Below are positions 9,081 through 18,858 of a DNA stretch of 64,000 bases, in pieces (the stretch's first letter is position 1; each line of letters begins with the position of its first letter). Source of the stretch: Mesorhizobium carmichaelinearum. Its GTDB lineage: Bacteria; Pseudomonadota; Alphaproteobacteria; Rhizobiales; Rhizobiaceae. The translations under genes were made by a program, and so were the position numbers. The notes below the pieces were generated by a model. That model was given only the letters and a program-made list of their open reading frames with translations, did not search any database and was not told where the DNA came from. The stretch is from positions 372,001 to 436,000 of the forward strand of contig NZ_FZQR01000002.1 in the NCBI RefSeq assembly GCF_900199455.1. Direction: 5' to 3'.

Positions 9081-9616
9081 TACAGCGGCTTGCTCATGTG
9101 GTTGGGCGTCGGCCACGTCTCGGTGACGCCGGGTTGCACCGGGCGCTCGAGATAGGTCGACAGCACCACGTAGCTGCGCGTTGAGGTGACGCCGGGCGTT
9201 TCGTACAGGCGAGCAAGCAGGCCTTCCAGCGCTCTCGTATCTTCGGTGCGGACCTTCAGCAACATGCAGGTGTCGCCGGCGACGGTGTGGATCTCCTCGA
9301 CTTCCGGATATTGCGAAACCGCCATCAGCTCCGGGGTCTTGCCCCAGCCCCTGGTGTCGATATGCACGAAAGCGAGCAGCGGCTTCTTAACCGCCTTGGG
9401 GTCGATGATGGCCATGGTGCCGCGAATGGCGCCGCTGCGCCGAAGGCGCTTGACCCGTTCATGCGCGGCAGGCGGCGAAAGGCCGACCCGATCGCCGAGT
9501 TCGGCATAGCTGACCGTGGCGTCGTCGACGAGGACGCCTAATATTTTTCGGTCAATCGCATCGATATCGCGGGGCGCTGGCGTGTTCCGCAGAATGCCAT
9601 CTGTTTCTTCATCCAT
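9077..9616 (-). CDS. Lrp/AsnC-family transcriptional regulator
   Basis: The 179-residue protein has an N-terminal helix-turn-helix (DRKILGVLVDDATVSYAELGDRVGLSPPAAHERVKRL, in two parts of one motif) and a C-terminal RAM/AsnC effector domain (LLAFVHIDTRGW, VAGDTCMLLKVRTED). Its gene is divergent from an MFS transporter, the classic arrangement for an Lrp-type protein that senses an amino acid and controls an exporter. The ATG ending at 9616 is used. A further in-frame ATG at 9655 would place the start only nine bases from the divergent MFS start, leaving no promoter. Confidence 0.88.
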   Translation of the reverse strand: MDEETDGILRNTPAPRDIDAIDRKILGVLVDDATVSYAELGDRVGLSPPAAHERVKRLRRSGAIRGTMAIIDPKAVKKPLLAFVHIDTRGWGKTPELMAVSQYPEVEEIHTVAGDTCMLLKVRTEDTRALEGLLARLYETPGVTSTRSYVVLSTYLERPVQPGVTETWPTPNHMSKPLY

Positions 9617-9664
9617 ATCGACAATCCTGATTGCCACGGAATTTAATACGGCCATTATGGTCAT

Positions 9665-10840
9665 ATGTCGAACAGCAATCAAGCCACAGCCCTGACAGCC
9701 GATGCCAGGCCGCCGATCCCGGCCCTCGCCTATCTGCTGACCGGCTGCATCGCCGTGATCGGCTCGAATTCGCTGGTCCTGGGCCCGATAGCCCCGGCCG
9801 TCGCTTTGTCGTTCGGAACAAGCGTGCCAGTGGTGATGATCGCAGCGGCCGCCTTCGGCCTCGGCACCTCGGCAAGCGCCCTGTTCCTGGCCCGCTACAT
9901 CGATCGGCTCGGCGCACGTCGAATGCTGCAAGGGGCATTGCTGTTGCTGGCGCTTGCGCTGGTCGCCAGTGCCGTGGCGCCGACGGTGATCATGCTGGTC
10001 GCGGCGCAGCTCGTCGCCGGCATCGCTGCCGGCGTCGCCATGCCGGCGATCTATGCCAGTTCGGCGGCGATCGCGCCGCCCGGCCGCGAAAGCGGCACCA
10101 TCGGCGTCGTGCTGACCGGATGGACGCTCAGCATGGTGGCCGGCGTTTCGCTGTCGGCCGTGCTTGCCGATCTTGTGCATTGGCGCGCCGTCTTCGCCGC
10201 CGTCGCGGTGCTGGCACTGCTTGCGCTGGCCAGCCTCACGATGACGTCACTGAGCGACATCAGGAAGAGCGGCCCGGCACCGACGCCGCTGGCAGCGCTC
10301 GGTATTCCCGGCATTGTGCCGCTTCTCGTCGCCTGCGCGGCCTTCATGACCGCCTTCTACGGTGTCTATGGCTATCTCGGCGACCACCTGCACAGCGGAC
10401 TGGGCAAGCCGGTGAGCGCCAATGGCTGGGCCGCACTCGCCTATGGCATCGGTTTCGGCACTGCTGCTCTGCTCGACGGCGTGATCGACCGGCTTGGTGC
10501 GCGGCGCGTCATGCCGTTCGCCTATCTTCTCGTCGCCGCCGTCTATGTCGCCATTGCCGCGACGAGCAACAGTTTCGGCCTGACGCTGGCCATGGTGGTG
10601 GTGTGGGGACTGGCCAATCATTTCGGGCTGAATGTCCTGGTGATGCGCCTCTCGGCACTCGATCCCTCACGGCGCGGCACGATCATGGGCCTGAACAGCT
10701 CGGTCACCTATCTGGCGGTCTTTATCGGCACCACCGGCTTCGGGCCTATCTATTCCAGCTTCGGCTTTGCGGTCTGCGCGATGGTTGCGGCGTTGCTGAT
10801 GCTGGTTGCCGCTTCGGCGGCGGCGTGGCGCACGCGATAA
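9665..10840 (+). CDS. MFS transporter, probable efflux permease
   Basis: The 391-residue protein has about twelve hydrophobic segments in two six-helix halves and the MFS loop 2-3 motif as RYIDRLGARRML. It resembles the arabinose/chloramphenicol efflux branch. The substrate is not visible. Its divergent Lrp-type neighbour suggests export of an amino acid or related metabolite. The ATG at 9665 lies 48 bases from the regulator's start. The gene ends 104 bases before the FMN riboswitch and is probably not part of the riboflavin unit. Confidence 0.85.
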   Translation: MSNSNQATALTADARPPIPALAYLLTGCIAVIGSNSLVLGPIAPAVALSFGTSVPVVMIAAAAFGLGTSASALFLARYIDRLGARRMLQGALLLLALALVASAVAPTVIMLVAAQLVAGIAAGVAMPAIYASSAAIAPPGRESGTIGVVLTGWTLSMVAGVSLSAVLADLVHWRAVFAAVAVLALLALASLTMTSLSDIRKSGPAPTPLAALGIPGIVPLLVACAAFMTAFYGVYGYLGDHLHSGLGKPVSANGWAALAYGIGFGTAALLDGVIDRLGARRVMPFAYLLVAAVYVAIAATSNSFGLTLAMVVVWGLANHFGLNVLVMRLSALDPSRRGTIMGLNSSVTYLAVFIGTTGFGPIYSSFGFAVCAMVAALLMLVAASAAAWRTR

Positions 10841-10944
10841 ACCGACTGCTTCCGGGAATTGCTCCAGTCGACAGAACGTGATTGGCCACCGGCCTGGCGC
10901 GGTTGACAGCAGCACCCCTGCCCTTCCATACAAAGCCCGTTAAT

Positions 10945-11640
<696 letters not shown>

Positions 11641-11708
11641 AATCTTCCCGGCCGGGTGGAAATCGCGATAACACCCGGTAGTATTTGCAGAAAGTCGGGA
11701 GGATGCCG

Positions 11709-12716
11709 GTGCAGACCAAGAAGATCATCAATGACGGCAACCGCGCCGTCGACGAGATGCTCGAAGGGATCCTCGCCGCGCATCCTCGCCACCTCAGGAG
11801 CGCGGACGGCAGCCCGCGCTCGATCATCGCCCGCGACGGGCCGCGACCTGGCAAGGTCGGCCTCGTCATCGGCGGCGGTTCCGGCCATGAGCCGACCTTT
11901 CTCGGCTTTGTCGGCAAGGGGCTGGCGGACGCGGCAGCGATCGGCAATGTCTTTGCCTCGCCGCCGCCCGATCCAATCCTGGAATGCGCCAAGGCCGTCA
12001 GCGGCGGCGCTGGTGTATTGTTCATGTACGGCAACTATGCCGGCGACGTGATGAATTTCGACATGGCGGCCGAGATGGCTGCGATGGACGATATCGAAGT
12101 GCGCACCGTGCTGACCACCGATGACGTCGCGTCGGCACCGCAAGATCAGCGGCAGAAGCGGCGCGGCGTCGCCGGCAATTTCTTCATCTTCAAGGCGGCC
12201 GGTGCGGCCTGCGACCTCATGCTCTCCTTGGACGAAGTCGAACGCATCGCGCGCAAGGCCAACGACCACACCTTCACCATGGGCGTGGCGCTGTCGCCCT
12301 GCTCGCTGCCGCAGACAAGGCGGCCGAATTTCGAGATCGGCGCGGACGAGATGGAGATCGGCATGGGCATCCATGGCGAACCCGGCATCGCCCGCGGCAA
12401 GCTCAGGACCGCCGACGAGATCACAGACGAGATGCTGGACAAGATCCTCGCCGAGATGGCGCCGGCGCGTGGCGACAAGGTCGCGGTGCTGGTCAACTCG
12501 CTCGGCTCGACGCCGCTGATGGAGCTCTACATCATGAACCGAAGGGTCAAGCAGCGGCTCGACGATATCGGTGTCTCCATCCACGCGACCTGGGTCGGCA
12601 ATTACTGCACGTCGCTGGAAATGGCCGGCGCCTCGGTGACGCTTTTTCATCTCGACGAGGAGTTGCAGACCATGCTCGACCACCCCTGCGACTGCGCCAT
12701 GTTCCGTGCCGGCTGA
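11709..12716 (+). CDS. DhaK-type ketose kinase subunit, probable L-erythrulose kinase
   Basis: The 335-residue DhaK domain binds the ketose substrate covalently. The conserved residues are visible: His60 in GGGSGHEP, Asp113 in NYAGDVMNF and His222 in GMGIHGEPG, which corresponds to the hemiaminal-forming histidine. Together with the DhaL subunit encoded 15 bases downstream it forms an ATP-dependent dihydroxyacetone-type kinase. In this setting, beside erythrulose-phosphate isomerases, L-erythrulose is the more likely substrate than dihydroxyacetone. A GGGAGG ribosome site at 11697-11702 touches the ATG at 11703 but stands six bases from the in-frame GTG at 11709, so the GTG is preferred. Confidence 0.85.
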   Translation: MQTKKIINDGNRAVDEMLEGILAAHPRHLRSADGSPRSIIARDGPRPGKVGLVIGGGSGHEPTFLGFVGKGLADAAAIGNVFASPPPDPILECAKAVSGGAGVLFMYGNYAGDVMNFDMAAEMAAMDDIEVRTVLTTDDVASAPQDQRQKRRGVAGNFFIFKAAGAACDLMLSLDEVERIARKANDHTFTMGVALSPCSLPQTRRPNFEIGADEMEIGMGIHGEPGIARGKLRTADEITDEMLDKILAEMAPARGDKVAVLVNSLGSTPLMELYIMNRRVKQRLDDIGVSIHATWVGNYCTSLEMAGASVTLFHLDEELQTMLDHPCDCAMFRAG

Positions 12717-12731
12717 TCAAAGAGCGTTCCC

Positions 12732-13367
12732 GTGACCATCGACGCCGCCGACCTGAAAAGAATGTTCGACGCCATCGCGGTGGCGATCGAAGCCGACAGG
12801 GACAGGCTCTGCCAGCTCGACGGCGTCATTGGCGACGCCGACCACGGCATCGCCATGGCGCTCGGCTTCGGCGCGGTGCGTGATGCGCTGGCCTCGCTCG
12901 ACCTTGCGGCAATCGAGCCGACGGCGCTGCTCAACACGGCGGCGAAGTCCTTCCTCAATGCCGTCGGCGCTTCGTCAGGCCCGCTCTATGCGACGGCTTT
13001 CATGCGCGCCGCCGCCGCCGTCAAGGGCAAGGCGACACTGGCGGACGCGGACTTCATCGCCCTGTTCCAGGCCATGGCACAAGGCATCAAGGATCGCGGC
13101 AAGGCGGAGCCGGGTGAAAAGACGATGGTCGATGCCTGGCAGCCGGCGGCCGAAGCGGCCGCCGCGGCCAGCATAGCCGGCAAGACCCTGGCTGAGAGCC
13201 TCGATGCGGCCCTAGCCGCAGCCGAGTCTGGTGCGGAAGCAACCAAGGAGATGATCGCCGCCAAGGGCCGCTCCTCGCGCCTCGGCGAGCGATCGCTTGG
13301 GCACATGGACCCGGGCGCGGCGTCGGCCGTCACCGTCATCGACGCGATAAGTAAGAGCTTGAGCTAG
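12732..13367 (+). CDS. DhaL-type kinase subunit (ATP-binding partner of the ketose kinase)
   Basis: The 211-residue all-helical DhaL domain holds the ADP/ATP and two Mg ions. The metal-binding aspartates are retained in [14 protein letters not shown] (normally GDGDHG), and the C-terminal [19 protein letters not shown] is the family's phosphate-lid region. It starts with GTG 15 bases after the dhaK-type stop, so the two subunits are co-translated. No PTS-type DhaM gene is present, which fits an ATP-dependent enzyme. Its stop overlaps by four bases the stop of the convergent rpiB-type gene. Confidence 0.87.
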   Translation: MTIDAADLKRMFDAIAVAIEADRDRLCQLDGVIGDADHGIAMALGFGAVRDALASLDLAAIEPTALLNTAAKSFLNAVGASSGPLYATAFMRAAAAVKGKATLADADFIALFQAMAQGIKDRGKAEPGEKTMVDAWQPAAEAAAAASIAGKTLAESLDAALAAAESGAEATKEMIAAKGRSSRLGERSLGHMDPGAASAVTVIDAISKSLS

Positions 13368-13804
13368 CGCTTTGCCGCATCAAGCCTGTCGATCGCCTGG
13401 ACATTGCCGGCCGACGGCCCCTTCTCGTCGAACTCGGAGGCCAGCCAGGTATCGACAATCGCCTTGGCCAGTTCCGGGCCGATGACGCGGGCGCCCATGG
13501 TGATGATCTGCGCGTTGTTGGATTTCGCCGCTCGCTCGGCCGAATAGGTGTCGTGGGTGAGTGCAGCACGAATGCCCGGCACCTTGTTGGCCGAGATCGA
13601 GACCCCGATGCCGGTGCCGCAGAACAGAATGCCGCGATCGTTCTCGCCGTCGATGATGGTCTGTGCAAGTTTTTGCGACAGATCGGCATAGTAGCCGGCC
13701 TGGCTGAGATCGCTGACCGTCAGGCCGGATTTGGTGGCGAGGTGTGCGGCGATGACATCGAGCAGCGGCTTGCCGGCGCTATCGGCTCCAATGGCTATTT
13801 TCAT
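13364..13804 (-). CDS. rpiB: RpiB-type isomerase, probable D-erythrulose-4-phosphate isomerase
   Basis: The 146-residue LacAB/RpiB protein has the family core [22 protein letters not shown] with its active-site cysteine. The N-terminal motif is GADSAG (Ser9) where ribose-5-phosphate isomerase B has DHAG, consistent with a changed substrate. In Brucella the erythritol protein EryI of this family turns the tetrulose phosphate into D-erythrose 4-phosphate, and this gene has the same company (tpiB and a DeoR regulator upstream). It is the last gene of the deoR-tpiB-rpiB unit, 27 bases after tpiB. Ordinary RpiB activity is the alternative. Confidence 0.85.
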   Translation of the reverse strand: MKIAIGADSAGKPLLDVIAAHLATKSGLTVSDLSQAGYYADLSQKLAQTIIDGENDRGILFCGTGIGVSISANKVPGIRAALTHDTYSAERAAKSNNAQIITMGARVIGPELAKAIVDTWLASEFDEKGPSAGNVQAIDRLDAAKR

Positions 13805-13831
13805 GTCTTTCCCTTTCCTGATCGGATGATT

Positions 13832-14590
13832 TCAGATCGCCGCCGAGGCGCGGCCGAGGATGTCGATGTAGCCGTCCGCCTGCCAGGCGGAGCGGCCGAT
13901 GAAGAGGCCGTCTATGTTGGGCTGGCCGACGAGCTCGGCGGCATTACCGGGGTTGACGCTGCCGCCATAAAGCACCGGCGGCACCGCCGGCAGCAGGCCG
14001 CCAGCCACCGTCTTGATCAATGCCTGCTGCTTGTCGGCATAATCGGCGCTGGCCGGAATGCCCTTGTCGCCGATCGCCCAGACCGGCTCGTAGGCGAACA
14101 GGATTTTCGCGCGCTTCGCCTCGCCTTCGAGGAATTGCAGCGCGCCCTCGACCTGGGCGCCCAACACGGCATCGGCCCTGCCACTTTCGCGCTCGACCAG
14201 CGTCTCGCCGACGCAGATCAACGGTATCAAGCCGTGCTTCACGGCGGCCGCCGTCTTGAGGCCGACGGTGCGGTCGGTCTCGCCAAAGTGCTCGCGCCGT
14301 TCGCTGTGGCCGAGTTCGACCAGATCGAGTCCGCAGTCGGTCAGCATCAGCGGCGAGATCTCGCCGGTCCAGGCGCCGGCATCGGCCCAATGCATGTTCT
14401 GGGCGCCGACCTTGATGCGCGTCGACGACAGCGCCTGCTTGACCTCGCGCGCCGCCGTGAAGGACGGGATGACGAAGGGCTGGATGCGGTCGTCGAAACC
14501 GGGAATGAAGCCGGCGAGGCGCTGTGCGAAATCCAGCGCCTCGGCGAGCGTCTTGTTCATCTTCCAGCTTGTACCGACCCAGTAAACCAC
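13832..14590 (-). CDS. tpiB: Triosephosphate-isomerase homologue, probable L-erythrulose-1-phosphate isomerase
   Basis: The 252-residue TIM barrel carries the catalytic histidine in ELGHSERREHFGETD, the catalytic glutamate in AYEPVWAIGDKG and the phosphate loop YGGSVNPGNA. The N-terminal active-site motif is TSWKMNK, so the Asn of the usual NWK is Ser8. This is seen in EryH/LerI-type proteins that interconvert erythrulose phosphates. It lies between its partner rpiB and the DeoR regulator, as in rhizobial erythritol loci. A general glycolytic TpiA should be encoded elsewhere. Ordinary triosephosphate isomerase is the alternative. Confidence 0.85.
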   Translation of the reverse strand: MVYWVGTSWKMNKTLAEALDFAQRLAGFIPGFDDRIQPFVIPSFTAAREVKQALSSTRIKVGAQNMHWADAGAWTGEISPLMLTDCGLDLVELGHSERREHFGETDRTVGLKTAAAVKHGLIPLICVGETLVERESGRADAVLGAQVEGALQFLEGEAKRAKILFAYEPVWAIGDKGIPASADYADKQQALIKTVAGGLLPAVPPVLYGGSVNPGNAAELVGQPNIDGLFIGRSAWQADGYIDILGRASAAI

Positions 14591-14636
14591 GCGTACTGCT
14601 CCTAACTCTGTTGATCACGATCTGCCGATTTCCGGT

Positions 14637-15407
14637 TCATGATCCTTTGTCGATCACCGTGAGCGAAACGCCGGCTGCATCCAGCGCCGCGCGCATCCCC
14701 GGTTCGGGCTCGCGGCCGGTGAAGACCGTGTCGAATGCGCTCAGATCCGTCAGAAAATGCAGTGCCGTGCGGCCGAACTTGCCGTGATCGACCAGCAGAT
14801 ATTTGCGGGTCGCCGCCGCCATCATCAGCCGCTTGGCCTGCACCACCTCCTGGTCCTGGTGGAAGGCGGAAGCGCCATGGATGGCCGAAGACGACAAGAA
14901 GGCGACGTCGGCGCGCAGCGATTTGAGCGAGGCCTCGGCGAGCAGGCCGAAGAAGCCATGGAACTTCTTGCTGTATTGGCCGCCGAGCGCGATCAGGTTG
15001 ATGCCGCCGGCGCCGGACAGGTCCTGGATGACGGAGAGATTGTTGGAGATCACCGTCAGCGGCCGCAGATCGGCGAGATGGCGCGCAATGCCGCCCGCCG
15101 TCGAGCCGTCGTCGATGATCACCGTCTGGCCGGGTTCGATCATGGCCACGGCGGCTGCCGCCAGCCGCTGCTTTTCCTCGGTCGCCTGCTTCTGCCGGTA
15201 GCGGAAATCGCTTTCGAACAGGCTGCTCGGCTGGATCGAAGCACCGCCGCGCACCTTGCGCAGGAAACCGCTTTCCTCGAGCTCGTCGAGGTCGCGGTGC
15301 ACGGTCATTTTCGAGACGCCAAAGCGCAAGGCGAGGTCATCGACGCCGGCCTGACCGGCGTCCATCAGAAACTCCATGATGCCTTGCCGCCTGATGTCGC
15401 TCTTCAT
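14637..15407 (-). CDS. eryR: DeoR-family regulator of the tpiB-rpiB unit
   Basis: The 256-residue protein has an N-terminal DeoR helix-turn-helix (GVDDLALRFGVSKMTVHRDL near residues 20-40). Its C-terminal DeoRC sugar-phosphate sensor domain includes VIIDDGSTAGGIARHL and the VSL-type end. It is the first gene of a three-gene unit with tpiB and rpiB, the same order described for eryR-tpiB-rpiB in Sinorhizobium. It probably represses that unit and perhaps the divergent aldolase gene until a tetrose phosphate accumulates. The promoter region at 15408-15678 is shared with that aldolase gene and contains a TATCA-N9-TGATA dyad. Confidence 0.82.
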   Translation of the reverse strand: MKSDIRRQGIMEFLMDAGQAGVDDLALRFGVSKMTVHRDLDELEESGFLRKVRGGASIQPSSLFESDFRYRQKQATEEKQRLAAAAVAMIEPGQTVIIDDGSTAGGIARHLADLRPLTVISNNLSVIQDLSGAGGINLIALGGQYSKKFHGFFGLLAEASLKSLRADVAFLSSSAIHGASAFHQDQEVVQAKRLMMAAATRKYLLVDHGKFGRTALHFLTDLSAFDTVFTGREPEPGMRAALDAAGVSLTVIDKGS

Positions 15408-15477
15408 CGCCGCTGACCGCTAGCCGAAGCGTGGCTCCTTGATGGGGTCGAAGATATAACAGCTATCGTCGCAAAAG

Positions 15478-15496
15478 TATCAAATATTTTGTGATA
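15478..15496. promoter_or_regulatory. Candidate regulator site in the deoR/aldolase divergent region
   Basis: TATCA at 15478-15482 and TGATA at 15492-15496 form an inverted repeat separated by nine AT-rich bases, inside the most AT-rich part of the 271-base gap. The position suits an operator for the DeoR regulator or EryD. No experimentally known consensus was matched. Confidence 0.35.
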
Positions 15497-15678
15497 ATGG
15501 GATAATTTCTTGGGATATTCAGCTTGCCCCGATCGCGGCGCTGTAACAAGAATTGCGGCCGGGACGGTCTGTCACGGTTGCGGTTGTGCCGAAATCCGGC
15601 CAGAAGCATCGGTGGGCTGGACGATGCGCGGACAGTCCGCAACCACCAGGTTTGAAACCAGATACGGGAGACTATTCG

Positions 15679-16743
15679 TTGGCTCGCATCACACTGAGAC
15701 AATTGCTCGATCACGCCGCCGAACACGGCTATGGCGTGCCGGCCTTCAACATGAACAACATGGAACAGGGCCTCGCCATCATGGAGGCGGCGGAAGAGAC
15801 CAAATCGCCTGTCATCCTGCAGGCAAGCCGCGGTGCGCGTGCCTATGCCAATGACGTGGTGCTGGCCAAGCTGATCGACGCGCTGGTCGAAATCCACCCC
15901 GACATCCCGGTCTGCATGCATCTTGACCACGGCAACAACGAAGCCACCTGCGTCACCGCGATCCAGTACGGCTTCACCTCGGTGATGATGGACGGCTCGC
16001 TCAAGGAAGACGGCAAGTCGCCGGCCGACTACGCCTACAATTCGGGCATCACCAAGCGCGTCGTCGACATGGCGCATTGGGGCGGCGTGTCGGTCGAAGG
16101 CGAGATCGGCGTGCTCGGTTCGCTGGAAAGCGGCGGTGGTGAGCAAGAAGACGGCCACGGCGTCGAAGGGGCGATCAGCCACGACCAGTTGCTCACCGAT
16201 CCGGAACAGGCGGTGGAGTTCGTCAAGGACACGCATGTCGATGCGCTGGCAGTGGCCATGGGCACAAGCCATGGCGCCTACAAATTCTCGCGCAAGCCCG
16301 ATGGCGCGGTGCTGGCGATGAACGTCATCGAAGAGATCCATCGCCGCCTGCCGAACATGCATCTGGTCATGCACGGCTCGTCTTCGGTGCCGGAGGACCT
16401 GCAGGAGATCATCAACAAATATGGCGGCCAGATGAAGCCGACCTGGGGCGTGCCGGTGGAAGAGATCCAGCGCGGCATCAAGCATGGCGTGCGCAAGATC
16501 AACATCGACACCGACAACCGCATGGCGCTGACCGGCGCGATCCGCAAGGTGCTGACCGAAAACCCGAGCGAGTTCGATCCGCGCAAATATCTGACGCCGG
16601 CCATGGCGGCGATGCGCAAGCTCTGCAAAGAGCGCTTCGAACAGTTCGGCACCGCCGGCAATGCACCGAAGATCAAGCCGCTGCCGGTCTCGGAAATGGC
16701 CAAGCGCTACAAGTCGGGCAGTCTCGATCCGAAATTCGGCTGA
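15679..16743 (+). CDS. Class II fructose-bisphosphate aldolase, CbbA type
   Basis: The 354-residue protein has the zinc-site signatures of class II aldolases: [35 protein letters not shown] and [11 protein letters not shown]. Length and motifs fit the CbbA/Calvin-cycle subclass, which also joins dihydroxyacetone phosphate to erythrose 4-phosphate to make sedoheptulose 1,7-bisphosphate. That activity would suit a locus that produces erythrose 4-phosphate, but this is inference; fructose bisphosphate is the safe call. Translation likely starts at the TTG at 15679, with GGGAG at 15666-15670. No in-frame ATG lies near it. A strong terminator follows the gene. Confidence 0.9.
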   Translation: MARITLRQLLDHAAEHGYGVPAFNMNNMEQGLAIMEAAEETKSPVILQASRGARAYANDVVLAKLIDALVEIHPDIPVCMHLDHGNNEATCVTAIQYGFTSVMMDGSLKEDGKSPADYAYNSGITKRVVDMAHWGGVSVEGEIGVLGSLESGGGEQEDGHGVEGAISHDQLLTDPEQAVEFVKDTHVDALAVAMGTSHGAYKFSRKPDGAVLAMNVIEEIHRRLPNMHLVMHGSSSVPEDLQEIINKYGGQMKPTWGVPVEEIQRGIKHGVRKINIDTDNRMALTGAIRKVLTENPSEFDPRKYLTPAMAAMRKLCKERFEQFGTAGNAPKIKPLPVSEMAKRYKSGSLDPKFG

Positions 16744-16773
16744 GTCTCCGACGACTTCAAATCTGCAGAGTTC

Positions 16774-16808
16774 AACGGGCAGGAGCCGCATCGGCCCCTG
16801 CCCGTTTT
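16774..16808 (+). terminator. Rho-independent terminator after the aldolase gene
   Basis: AACGGGCAGG at 16774-16783 pairs with CCTGCCCGTT at 16797-16806 around an inner GCC-gcat-GGC, followed by a run of five T. It also separates this transcript from the convergent eryC end at 16809. Confidence 0.88.
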
Positions 16809-17750
16809 TCATTCGGCCTTTGGCAGAAGACCGGACCTGCCGGCGTCGATGAACGGCGCCCAGTAATCCACGGACTCGCGGATCATGGCGACGACCTGAT
16901 GGTCGACCGGCTCGCGCTCGCGGAACGACAGTTCGAGGCAGATCTCGTTGTCGGTGCCGCCACCGCGCCGCACCGTCTCCAGCAGTTTTTCGGGCGTGAT
17001 GCGGCCGTCCTTGTTGTAGGCTGATGTGAACGGCCAATGGCCGCCCTTGTTCATCGACGATTGCTTGATGTGGATGATCGGCGATTTCCTGGGAAAGGCC
17101 TCGGCCCAGGCATAGGGATCGATGTCGGCGGGATTGCTTGATGTGACGTCGCCATGATCGATGTCGACCATCATCTCCAGCGGAATGGCCATGCCGGCGG
17201 CGTCGATCTCGCCTTGCAGCATCCGGCAGTTGTCGATGGTATGGCCGAACTCGCGGCCGACCGACATCGGTTCCCAGAACAGGTAGGTCAGGCCGGCCGC
17301 CCTGGCGTGCTCGGCGACCTCGCGCCAGCAGTCCAGCGCGATGTCGAACAGCCGTGCGCGGCGCTCGGCGTCGTCAAAGTCGCGATGGGTGAAGATGGCG
17401 AATTGCGTGCCCATGCCGCTGGCGCCAAGCTCGGCCGAGATGTCGGCGAAGGTCTTGAACCAGTCGACATAGTAGCGGCGCACATCGGCGTCGGGATGGC
17501 CGAAATGATTGAGCCGGCCGTAAGGACCGGTCATGCCGGACGTGACACGCACGCCGGTGCGGGCGAGTGCGTTACGGAACAGGCGGATGAATTTGACGAT
17601 CGTCGCCGCGGGCCAACCCGGATTGACGAATTCATGCGTGAGCTGCACGTCGCGGATGCCGATGTCATAGGCGATGGTGTCGACCAGATCGTCCGGATCG
17701 GCAAAGCGGTTGACCAGCGGATTGGTGTTGAGGGAGAGCGTGAAAGCCAA
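16809..17750 (-). CDS. eryC: EryC, tetrulose-phosphate racemase/epimerase (sugar isomerase TIM barrel)
   Basis: The 313-residue protein belongs to the xylose-isomerase-like/AP-endonuclease-2 TIM barrel family and matches the EryC branch. Characteristic stretches are LSLNTNPLVNRFADPDDL at the N-terminus, TSGMTGPYGRLNHFGHP, FWEPMSVGREFGHT and MMVDIDHGDVTSSNP. Metal-ligand Glu, Asp and His residues lie in the last two. In Brucella EryC interconverts the L and D forms of 3-tetrulose 4-phosphate, linking the dehydrogenase product to the two isomerases. It is the last gene of the minus-strand ery operon. A TTG start at 17750 is preferred because GGGAGG stands ten bases upstream; a GTG at 17774 gives eight more residues. 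Confidence 0.85.
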   Translation of the reverse strand: MAFTLSLNTNPLVNRFADPDDLVDTIAYDIGIRDVQLTHEFVNPGWPAATIVKFIRLFRNALARTGVRVTSGMTGPYGRLNHFGHPDADVRRYYVDWFKTFADISAELGASGMGTQFAIFTHRDFDDAERRARLFDIALDCWREVAEHARAAGLTYLFWEPMSVGREFGHTIDNCRMLQGEIDAAGMAIPLEMMVDIDHGDVTSSNPADIDPYAWAEAFPRKSPIIHIKQSSMNKGGHWPFTSAYNKDGRITPEKLLETVRRGGGTDNEICLELSFREREPVDHQVVAMIRESVDYWAPFIDAGRSGLLPKAE

Positions 17751-17799
17751 GGCCGCTATCCCTCCCACAGCCACGGCACGATGGTGGAGCGGAATGCCG

Positions 17800-18858
17800 T
17801 CATTGCAGCGTCGCCCCCTCGCGGTTGAGTTGCTGGCGGTATTTTTCGGCGTCCCAGTTCAGCAACTCGGCATTCTCCTTCGGGCTGAGATAGTTGACGC
17901 GCGCCGTGCCATCGATGCGCTGGGCGACGTCGGCCAGGCAGCGCGCCATCGCTTCGGCGCCGGCATTGGCATCCCTGCGCATCAGCACGCCCTTACCGGG
18001 AAAGAGAATGGAGGTCGGCGCCGTACCGATGCGGGTGACGATCGCTGCCGCATTCTCGCCGGGGCCGGCGATCACCGAGCCGACGCCGAGGAAGATGACA
18101 TGATCCGGGTAGAGGCTGCCTGAGGCGGCGATGCGACAACTGGCGAGATCGGTGGCGACGGCATGCGCAGCGGCCGAGGCTGGCAGCCGGTAGTCGCTGC
18201 CGGCGGCGAGCCTCAGCAGCGCGTCGAGATCAGGTGGCGGGGTCGGTCGCGGCGGTCGCGCCAGCAGCCCGGTCACCCGTTGCAGCAGCAAGGCTGCTTC
18301 GCCGACCGTCTCGGCGGCGACCACCAGCCCGTGATTGCCAAGCACGAGCACGTTGGTCGCGGGCTTCAGCCGCTCGGCGATCGCCTGCGCCAGCGGCAGG
18401 CCGGGCCGGCGATACGGCACGAAGGCCCAATCGAGACCACGCAGGCGCTCCTCCAGCAGCGTTTCGGCATTGGCCTGCACGGCGATCGAGATCGTCTCGA
18501 CGCAATGGACGTGGACGACGATCTTCTGCGGCAGCAGCGCGTGCACCGTCGTCTCGATGGAGGGCCGCAGCTGGCGCGGGTTGAGATCCGCCAGGGTGAA
18601 CTGACCGGCCGTCTCCGCCGCCGGGCTGCGCTGCGCCACGGCATCGAGCAACGGCGCCAGCGCGACCGGCACCATGATTTCATCGTCGCGCGCGTTCTTC
18701 AGCCAGGTGCCCGAGGCTTTGATCCACAGCACGCCGGCCTGCTTGATGGAGGTGTTGCCGCCGGCGCCCTGGACCAGCAGCGGGTCGGCGCCGATGCTGG
18801 CCGACAAGGAGCGCAGCATGCAGAATTCGCTGGAGTGATTGTCGCCCGAATGCGCCAT
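17800..18858 (-). CDS. Class II aldolase/adducin-family protein, fuculose-phosphate aldolase-like
   Basis: The 352-residue protein has an N-terminal class II aldolase/adducin domain. Its metal-site histidines appear as VVHVHCVET (H-x-H) and GNHGLVVAAETVGEA, and a C-terminal extension of about 120 residues is seen in related short-chain-free Rhizobiales homologues. It should cleave or epimerise a sugar phosphate, giving dihydroxyacetone phosphate and an aldehyde in FucA-like enzymes. A fucA-like gene also occurs in the Sinorhizobium erythritol/adonitol/L-arabitol locus, where it serves the pentitol branch. Its ATG overlaps the eryB stop (TGATG at 18860-18856), so it is co-translated. The exact substrate cannot be read from the sequence. 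Confidence 0.75.
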   Translation of the reverse strand: MAHSGDNHSSEFCMLRSLSASIGADPLLVQGAGGNTSIKQAGVLWIKASGTWLKNARDDEIMVPVALAPLLDAVAQRSPAAETAGQFTLADLNPRQLRPSIETTVHALLPQKIVVHVHCVETISIAVQANAETLLEERLRGLDWAFVPYRRPGLPLAQAIAERLKPATNVLVLGNHGLVVAAETVGEAALLLQRVTGLLARPPRPTPPPDLDALLRLAAGSDYRLPASAAAHAVATDLASCRIAASGSLYPDHVIFLGVGSVIAGPGENAAAIVTRIGTAPTSILFPGKGVLMRRDANAGAEAMARCLADVAQRIDGTARVNYLSPKENAELLNWDAEKYRQQLNREGATLQ

